Assembly (NCBI RefSeq): GCF_041260155.1
Contig: NC_091932.1
Span: forward strand, 24,950,746 to 25,014,745
Source of the DNA: Ptychodera flava
Taxonomy: Eukaryota; Hemichordata; Enteropneusta; Ptychoderidae
Direction: 5' to 3'
Length of the DNA stretch: 64,000 nucleotides
The position numbers and the translations under genes are program-made. The notes below the pieces were generated by a model. It ran no database searches and was not told where the DNA came from. It was given only the letters and a program-made list of their open reading frames with translations. Numbering within the stretch: the first letter of the stretch is position 1; every line of letters begins with the position of its first letter. Below are positions 55,291-64,000 of the stretch, one piece after another.

Positions 55291-58200
55291 ATGTTTTGTA
55301 ATCAATTAATATATTAATTTACCGAACACATTTGTCTCTGTCAGTTTTACTCAAGGAAATCCCTCTTTTACTCTGAATGATAATTTGTTCAAGGTGTGTT
55401 TATCAAGTTGAACAAACATTGCCAGCATAAACAACTCTACGACATAGCCAAAACATTGATGTTGCACTCATCAAATGTTTATTTATATTTTTCCTGTCGT
55501 TCCAAAGCTGTTTTCTGTCGTTTCATGCACATTTTTATCAGTCCTAGACTAAATATATTTAAGATTTAAGCATGCATCCCTAGGTATGTCTATTAAAACA
55601 TGGTCACGGTGCCGACTTCTTTCGTCGTCAATCTGTCTCGGCTTCGTAGTCGTTCTTGGTTGATTCTTTATATTGCTTCAGAAGGTTCTATGTGATAACG
55701 TTAGAAAGGTGGACGCACTGGCCATGAAGATATGCCCGAGATTGGCAAGTTTTGACATTAGGCGGACATGATAAATATAGAAGAGGAGGAATTGATCTAA
55801 TGAAGATGTTGACGTCATGTAACAGTAATACATTTTCTTGATCTTGGGCACTCACTTACCGAGGCAAAGAAAACACGAGTGTTTCCATTTGTCCCGAACT
55901 ACCTTTCTACTGTGAACTTTTTTCGCTAATTTTTAAAACAATTCGTTAGAGTATGATGTTTTAGGTTTTCTTTGGTATTTGTATTTGTATTTAAGTCACC
56001 CGTACACGGACTACTGTACACTCTTGCATTGCCTTTATTACATTTCCCATCGATGAAACTGCACAGAACGCTAACCATTTTTTCGGCATAGTGTGTACGC
56101 GTCGGTACAACGATTGGCATTTCCTACACTGGACGTGTTCTGTAAGTGAGAACAGTGGACGCCGTATTGGGTTAAATTGTTGCAAATTCTATCAAAAGGG
56201 AACGCTTGCAATTGATTCAGTTGACGTTATTTTCTATCGCCAGAAACTTTTTTTCTAATCACCCAAGCACGTTGTAACTCCAAGCTATTTTGAAATTCAC
56301 TGTAACATATACAAATCGTTGTTAAAATTTTGCCCTAAGACGATATTACATGAGGCAAATTACGAGAAAGTGTTACTCGTCTACAGTGTCACCTGCCTGA
56401 GTGTTACATATGATATTCTATTGTGTGAGTCTATACTTTCACGTGTTCCTTCCTCGATTGCCAAATCAGGAGAAGAAACAACTAAAGCGTGCCAAAGCTT
56501 GAAGAAATTTAAAATCATAGTGCAGGAAGAGTTATACTTCTCTTGTTCTAGTAAGCTTTTAAAATCCTACAAGTGCGCATCCGTGTTTTTTCTCTTACAT
56601 TTTTTCAAACACTGCTTGTTTACTGATGTCCGACACTCTGGGATAAAGAATAGTATCGTACGATTTACACAGACAAGTTCAAGACGGGTTACAAACTGTA
56701 ATGAATTAGGAAAGGATAATGATGTATTTCCGGTTCAGTGATTGACCAAAAAAACAGTTCAAATGTAAACATGGCCCTTTATGAAAAACTGATTATGGTG
56801 CTTTTTATGATACCACAATTAGCCACAAGAATTGCGAAACAAGCGGCAAAGGGCAAAACATAGACGAAAAACCCAAAACCACCAAATCTTACTATTTTGT
56901 TGGCTACTATGGTAGGCCTGTTATTTATGTCGACAATGCAATCAACCACATTTTTCTCCGTGTCTTCTTTCGATCGGATTTATATCATCCTTTATAAATC
57001 ATTAAAGGTATACTCTTTGGTGCTACATAGACAAATAATTCTGCAATTATGGGGGAAAGGAGAAAGATATTATTATAGCACGCTTGCAGATTTACCAAAA
57101 TCGTGTAAGCTTATCAAATATCGCCTTCCGGTGTGCAATGTTCCTTTCGTTTCTTTTTGCTCAGAGTAACACAGGGATATGCTCACGCAAGAAATTTTGA
57201 CTATAAATCGCTGTGGGGCACTCGACCAGTAAAAATTTGATGATATATTTATCATTGCAGTAAATGTGCAATGTTAAAACAAGTGTTTGGAGTGTTTTTA
57301 AATTGACTAGGTCTTTCCTTGGGTTAAAGCGCCTTTTTTTGCATCGCGAAAGTACTTTCACGATAAACAAAGTTAATTTGCCAATTAGCTAGGCCTGCGG
57401 ATTTTGAAAAAGCAATTAAGTTATCTTTGTTTTGTACAGCTCTCCTGGGTAATGAACAGCGCTATAGCCCTCACGACATGGAGCAAATCACCTGTGAGCG
57501 TGTCTATTCACGCAAAAATACATTCGTGTAAATGACAACCATCGATCAATATGTTGACACAACCAGTTTGGTAGAGAAGACAGGCAGATATATTCACATA
57601 GTTATATAATATATCTGTCTGACAGAGAGGCACAATCTGTACACAACTAAATAACCAAGAAAAAACAGACAAACTGACATACAAACAAACAGACCAACAA
57701 AACATATTAACCAGATAAAACAGACAATGTAACTCAAACAATTATAAAAATATCTCGAAATCCAAACACTATCAATAAACAAACAAACAACGAGGATACG
57801 GGTCTCTGCAAAGTCTATTCATCTTTGCATTCGTGCACGGGAAACGAGTCAGTGAATCTAACCACAATTTACAGATTGAAAAAGATTATCGATAAGTAAT
57901 AATAGACGGGATTCCAAGGTTTTAATTCCCACACTGTCGTTCGGAACAAACGTCGATAAAAACTCCACTCAGCAAAGAAAACAATCTCTATTCTTTTTTT
58001 CAGAGGCATTGTGATCAATGCGATGACAGGTTTCTGGAGATACTTCACGAAAATGTTTTTGAAGGTAAAATGGCAAATTGAATGGCAGTTTTGTGAGATG
58101 GGGAATCGTGATATAATATTTGAACGAAAATCAAATCTTAGAGCATGTGTTTATAATTTCCAAAATTATATAGAAGAATTTTACAGCTTTCTTTCAAGGT

Positions 58201-61200
58201 TTTTTGCTTTTCTATATATTTGTTGTGTTATGTTTTTGGCTAAAATATGACGATTCTATCACTTCTAACACACCATTGATAACGGTTTCAAAACTCAGAG
58301 CTGAAGCGACTTTTATTATGCTTAAAAACCTTAAGCTACAGACAATTTACAATTTTCTATTTTAGAACTGTCGGGGACAATAGAGAATACAATCTATTAT
58401 TATATGTGAGCTCCAACTCTTTTGCGGGTAGGCATTTGACCATTTCACTTACCAAAGATGTCCGTCTAGGCCAGATAGACATGTTACATGCTATCATTAT
58501 TCGCTCCAGTCACTGTAATATTAATTCATTCTTGGGTGTAAAAAGTACATCAACAAATTAAAGTTCGAGATAATTGCATCATCAAATCTGCCATTTGCTT
58601 ATAGTATCCTTGTAAGTGATCAAACCACTAAGTTTTCATCAAACAATTTATTTTATGTGTTTGTCGTTTGAACATAAATCGGTGCCCAGAAAATGAGCGT
58701 AAATAAGGGTGACCAGGCTTGTTTTCTGGTCTTAAGGTGTTAAAGCATTAGCATGTTTGTCCGGATTTTGTAAATTCTTTTGGTTGACAAATGGGGTATC
58801 GTGTTCTTTCTATTCTCGGTTTGTCAGTATAGGCAATGATCTCATCAAGAATTGTCTTTGTTTATAAAAAATTATCACCTTTACTCCATCATACATAATT
58901 TACAAAACAATCATTCCCCTCCTTTATTTTTAAATGGTCCTTAAATACTTCAAATAAATTACTATCGTAATTTAACACTCTGAATGTCTTCATGTTCTTA
59001 TGATATCGTCGAAATGTCCATATTTCTCAAGCAAATATTGTTCTCTGTTTTAGGGTATAACGATGCTTTGTTGTTGTGTAATGTATTGATGAAAATAATA
59101 ATGGGGTCACCGAACCACTGCCTATTGCATAATGTTGCGAATTTTGGACCAATGTACAATCCTGCCATGGATTTTTCATTGGGTGATTTGAATTCGTATT
59201 CACAGAAGAATGGTAATTTTCATACAATCTAAGTCGTAAATGCAATTTGACAGTTCTTACAGGATGGAAAACAAACGACCAACTGTGTCTGAATACCAGT
59301 GCACCATTTTCCTTCAAATATTAAGATATAACCCATTATGAATTTCAATACGCCATAAGTTTTGAATACTGCTAAACGGAAAAATTTTCAAAGTAAAAGG
59401 CATGCGCACAAGAACGACGACAAATCCTCCTTTTAGTTGGTGCTATAAATATGTTTACACATGTGTCACGTATGCGCAAGCATGCATCTAACAATTTTTG
59501 TTGATGGGATAATTCTACTGATGAAGTATCAAGTGGCTCTATCACAGCTAAGAAAAAAAACGATTGGCCATTCGAAGATAAGAGGCAATCAAATAAGATA
59601 ATGCATTTTGGAATAGGAAATGACTTAACAAAGTATTGAATCTTTGTTGTTTATGTAAGGAAAACGATAGTTTATGTTCCCGTAATCCTCCCAAAACACT
59701 TGAAAACATTAGGCACAGAAACATCGTCTTAGCGTGTCGTCAAAGTAACCGCCTCCTGAGGAGAAAATAATGAGTAGTAAGTAGCCGCCTCCTGAGACCA
59801 ACTGGTGTAACCCTTTGACCTTTAAAATCGTCTTCAACATTAAAAAGATATTCACAACTTTTTGTTACTTTCTGCAATGTGCGGTCCACATCTGTCGGAT
59901 AGAAGGCCCTTGAGAAAAATAATCGCAATCATACCAGTCCATAATCCGATAACACTAGGTCAGAATGCGTAAGACAATAGTTGTAAACATAGAGACAAAT
60001 CAGCACAGAACAGACAGTAAATAGACAGTACACAAACAAAGTCAAATTCATGAAAGAAAGATATATGGACCTCTGGCCAAAAGACCAAGAAGTGATGTCA
60101 GGAGTTTCGAAAATAGTAAGCGCATCGTGCCCCACATGTGGCACCCGCCACGTATCAATCTGTAAGTCAGATAGGCAGTGGTCACTAACTTAAGGCCCAA
60201 TGTCACCGATGCCATCAGTGATCATTTGTCGAAGAGAGATGTTGTATTTATCTACCAGCTTGCGATACCTGCCAAAAAAGCGTTTGAATGAGAGATACAC
60301 CACAGCAAGGCTGCAATAACTCGTGACCAACTTAAGCTAAAAGTACGGTCCACTCACGAAACTAGATATTAATAACACGGCATCTAGTACATTAGCGGGC
60401 TGTTTGTCTTAGCTACCTGCTTTAGTTGTCTAACGGCACATTTGTTTATTCAACGTATTTTCGCACTCACGGTAGAAATTGCACAGGTACGAACACGCAC
60501 AGTTAGGCCTACCGGAAAACAAGAACATGTGTAAACACACAAATAAAAATGTAACCCAGGGCTCACAAAAAGTTAACGGTATACCTCTTTTATTTACCCA
60601 TTACATAAAGTTGTTTACGTCATTTGCCTGTTTATGCCACATCAGCCTTAGAGAACTCACTCGACACTTTTACCGGATATACGTTCTACGCCATTATACG
60701 TTATTGAACTCTCTCTTTAGTGCAGTCCTTACATTCATATAAATCAGACACTAACAAATTTGATTTTGGCATCGTAAAGCGATCGCGACAAATATTCCGC
60801 ATAGAAGAACCCAAAATTAAAAAATATGTGACATCATAATGAGTTCTGAGACAGACAGACGTTTCATGCAATTTGTTTCATGCAATTTTCGCGAAATATT
60901 TCAGGTTTTGGTTTGCAAATTAACTGATGCAAAATTTATACTGGTAGGTTGGCCTTGAATGTTGAGTTTTTTGGGGTCGTTTTGCACTTCATCACGATTA
61001 CCAAGGCAGAGCTATGGATAGATGCGAGGCATTTTCCCCCTCTCAGTACAATAAACGAGGCAGATTAGTATTCATTTATGCAAAGTATATTAATTAGCAT
61101 TGGTCCGATATGAAAATATTCCTTTTGAATTTTGAATATTCATGTACCCTTCATCCTGCGTTGCATGTTACGAATTCTAAAAAAAGCCGACTATATAATA

Positions 61201-61656
61201 CAAAAGGCATGCTCATATGAATGCACACAGTAAAGGAAAACACAACCCATACGAAGGCAAATCAAACAATTCATTTATTATTCATTCAACCGAAGCTGCA
61301 AAAACTGCCGCAGGCCAACCTGAGAATGAATTTCAAAATAGTATATTTATCTGGCTATAAAGTACTGACAAGTCATTTAAAAAATATGTTCTGATGGCTG
61401 GCCTGGCAAAGGAAAACGAATGGCTCATTTTCGCTGACAATAGTTGAGAAGACGACTGTAGACTGCATTAGACAAGATTACAGCAGATTAGACTAGATTA
61501 GAATAAAATGGAGCATTTCAATACATCTTTTCGCAGTAACCAACGGATATTTAAATTATAATTTGAATTGAAACACACCTCATCCGCAGTCTGTATTCTA
61601 ATTCGCCAGTTGATAGTCACGTGGGATGCATTCTTTTTGTGCTGATCCACGTAAAC
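55291..61656. other. Long intergenic stretch, no recognised gene
   Basis: AT-rich throughout. The longest open frames are 56319-56741 (+, 140 codons) and 61498-61971 (-, 157 codons, overlapping a palindrome). Neither has a recognisable domain, and their composition fits AT-rich chance ORFs or unidentified exons. A perfect TGACGTCA lies at 55810-55817. Confidence 0.4.
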
Positions 61657-61731
61657 GACGTCATCAGGCATCATTTGTTGGAACTGTTGCCTGCCAGGCA
61701 TCAGTTCCGAAAAATGATGCCCGCTGACGTC
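61657..61731. repeat. Palindrome around GACGTCATCAGGCATCATTT
   Basis: The left half GACGTCATCAGGCATCATTT...GGAACTG is mirrored by CAGTTCC...AAATGATGCCCGCTGACGTC, around TTGCCTGCCAGGCAT. Confidence 0.75.
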
Positions 61732-62057
61732 AAAAACGAAATTGACACGTGCGCGGACCGGAATGTAAACAAAGATGTCGTCTGCGGCCGATCGAAACGA
61801 TAGTCGAGAATTTTTCTGGTTCATTTTACTTTCTGAATAAGAATTGAATGCTTTGGTTTCCAACAAGGACTCGAAACGGACGAAAACTATAATCAAAGGT
61901 GCATTGAACGTTTTGCAGAAGTATTGCGATCCTGTTAGGAAAAACGTTTTCTTACTGGACCATTCCAACATATATTACATCATAGGCCTACACGAGACAC
62001 GTTTTGTGTATAGTACGTTCTTATGCATGGCTACGGATGAGATGTGTTACAAAACAC

Positions 62058-62235
62058 ATATTGACTGGCCATGAGGGCAACAGCATACGTCTTTAACCCC
62101 TCGCGCCTGTGAGTCACCCCCAAAAACAGACTGTTTCCCTCGGCCTACGGCCTCGGGAAACAGTCTGTTTTTGGGGGTGACTCACAGTCCCTTGATGTGC
62201 AGACGTATGCTGTTGCCCTCATGGCCAGTCAATAT
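62058..62235. repeat. 178 bp palindrome
   Basis: The outer arms of 35 bp (ATATTGACTGGCCATGAGGG... and its exact complement) and the inner arms of about 33 bp (CTGTGAGTCACCCCCAAAAA...) appear identical. Only short stretches between outer and inner arms fail to pair. The centre is CTCGGCCTACGGCCTCG. Confidence 0.92.
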
Positions 62236-62237
62236 TT

Positions 62238-62275
62238 GTATACTGTATTGTACTGTACTGTACTGTACTGTACAA
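62238..62275. repeat. (GTACT)n microsatellite
   Basis: Short pentanucleotide array directly next to the 178 bp palindrome. Confidence 0.85.
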
Positions 62276-63027
62276 TAACGCGTACACCACGAATCCGATT
62301 TAGTCGCTCATCTGAAATTTTGCACACGTGAAGACATTATTTTTGAGACACTTTCACAAAAAGTTCGACGATTGGTGACGATCTGGTGCCCTGGCCAGCT
62401 ACAAACACTGATGAAAATAAATAATACCAACTCATGTCTTCGGTAATGTAAATGGGCCACAGATGAGTGACCATTTCATGAAAAGCTGTAACTGTGAAAT
62501 ACATCATGCATGCCACAAATTGATGACAAAAAATAAACTATAGCACAAAACGTCTGCTCTTACAATTTGTAACTTGGTCATACCTTCGATAAAGTGGTAA
62601 TGATGAAATACATCAAGTAGACCACAATATGGGTTACCAATATACTGCCGTACAAAGCATTTTTCCACACAATGATTTACATGATCATTACTGTGAAATA
62701 CATGATATAAAATATTTTGTTGCCAGTCGCAGGTGTCGCGCGACACAATGTAGCTTTGAAAACGTAAAGTTTTCAAAGCTACATTCTCTCGGCATTACGA
62801 GTTAAGAGATAAAATGCATATGATAATATGGTTATGCACAAAATACTACCATGTATGGTTAAGGGATCCATTCATTGATTACGCTGCTCGTCCACACATC
62901 ACTGTGTTTTTTTAAATATTTATTGAAATGTATATTATTTGCATGAGCGCGAAGGTATGGAACGCCGTAGCTGTCATAAATGCATTTTAGACATATCCTC
63001 TTTCCCATTTTCAGAACTTGTTTCGCA
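62276..63027. other. Intergenic with one hairpin
   Basis: No gene. A perfect hairpin lies at 62747-62785 (AATGTAGCTTTGAAAAC, loop GTAAA, and its complement). TGTGAAATACAT recurs near 62495 and 62694. Confidence 0.5.
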
Positions 63028-64000
63028 TTTTTAAAACATGTTAGGCATTACTCTCACGTCACTCTGCATCGAGATTATCATTTTAGGCATTTGCAATAAC
63101 ATTACTGACATTCAACTGATCGTGTAAGGCATTTCAAACAATGTTATAGGCATTGAAATTATCATTTTAGGCATTCGCAATAACATTACTGACATTCAAC
63201 TGATCGTGTAAGGCATTTCAAACAATGTTATAGGCATTGAAATTATCATTTTAGGCATTGGCAATAACATTACTGACATTCAACTGATCGTGTAAGGCAT
63301 TTCAAACAATGTTATAGGCATTGAAATTATCATTTTAGGCATTGGCAATAACATTACTGACATTCAACTGATCGTGTAAGGCATTTCAAACAATGTTATA
63401 GGCATTGAAATTATCATTTTAGGCATTGGCAATAACATTACTGACATTCAACTGATCGTGTAAGGCATTTCAAACAATGTTATAGGCATTGAAATTATCA
63501 TTTTAGGCATTGGCAATAACATTACTGACATTCAACTGATCGTGTAAGGCATTTCAACAATGTTATAGGCATTGAAATTATCATTTTAGGCATTCGCAAT
63601 AACATTACTGACATTCAACTGATCGTGTAAGGCATTTCAAACAATGTTATAGGCATTGAAATTATCTTTTTAGGCATTTGCAATAACATTACTGACATTT
63701 AAATGATTGTTTAAGGCATTTCAAACAATGTTATAGGCATTGAAATTATCATTTTAGGCATTTGCAATAACATTACTGACATTTAAATGATCGTGTAAGG
63801 CATTTCAAACAATGTTATAGGCAATTAAGGTGATTGTTGAAGGCACTCGATTGTTCACTTTCGGCATTTGCAATACTGTTATAGGCATTTAATGAAATAT
63901 TTAAGGTGTTTGCAACTTTACTGTGATATTTAGCGGATTATGTGTTGCATTTCCAATTACACTTAAGTCAATTCATTACATATCAAGGCACTAAAGGCAT
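63028..64000. repeat. 84 bp satellite array running off the window
   Basis: About nine tandem units of 84 bp, for example unit starts at 63107, 63191 and 63275. Each contains CAATAACATTACTGACATTC, CAACTGATCGTGTAAGGCAT and AACAATGTTATAGGCATTGA. One unit has lost a base near 63556. The middle units are almost identical, while the last ones (from about 63660) and the edges decay into looser GGCATT-spaced sequence. GGCATT recurs roughly every 20 to 40 bases, suggesting the unit grew from a shorter repeat. Confidence 0.95.

Noticed and set aside
61498..61971. 157-codon minus-strand ORF as a gene
   Set aside because: No recognisable domain, overlaps a palindrome, AT-biased composition; not enough to call.
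63028..64000. Regular repeats resembling a CRISPR array
   Set aside because: The whole 84 bp unit repeats, with no unique spacers, and the DNA is eukaryotic; it is a satellite.

Overview
The window is nuclear DNA from an animal, most likely a marine invertebrate deuterostome (hemichordate, echinoderm or cephalochordate; I cannot place it more closely). It is AT-rich, its genes have GT-AG introns, and it is dense with microsatellites, inverted-repeat mobile elements and a satellite. Only one gene family is recognised with confidence: CLCA, the calcium-activated chloride channel regulators, which are self-cleaving zinc metalloproteases with a VWA domain and a C-terminal fibronectin-III-like domain.

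Layout. 1-8.3 kb: no recognisable gene, but inverted-repeat elements and a GA microsatellite. 8.3-23.1 kb (+): CLCA copy A, 11 exons, whose 7.6 kb first intron holds a roughly 4.6 kb nest of foldback elements. 24.4-26.7 kb: decayed pieces of a third CLCA copy (exons 2 and 4 on +, exon 3 inverted). 27-31.7 kb: intergenic, with one orphan exon-like ORF. 31.7-42.6 kb (-): CLCA copy B, 11 exons at matching positions, converging on copy A. 42.6-64 kb: no confident gene. This part holds a 1.6 kb TIR element, further copies of a TTAA-ended MITE, diverged direct repeats, a degraded CLCA exon 3 fragment near 50.05 kb, a 1.4 kb foldback, a 178 bp palindrome and, from 63.03 kb to the window edge, an 84 bp satellite.

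The two main CLCA genes share every intron position and phase. Copy B splices to an uninterrupted 1138-residue reading frame: signal peptide, CLCA_N domain with HEXXHXXXGXXDE metalloprotease motif, VWA with DVSGSM, FN3, a mucin-like stalk of four 32-residue repeats, one transmembrane helix and a short tail. Copy A has the same architecture without the stalk repeats. It carries five single-base indels and an in-frame early stop relative to B, so it is either a young pseudogene or a copy with assembly errors. With the decayed fragments, the locus reads as a CLCA birth-and-death cluster.

The most unexpected signal is that about 660 bp at the 3' end of intron 1 is strongly conserved between A and B, while the other introns I compared share no visible similarity. 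This could be a regulatory element or a gene-conversion tract.
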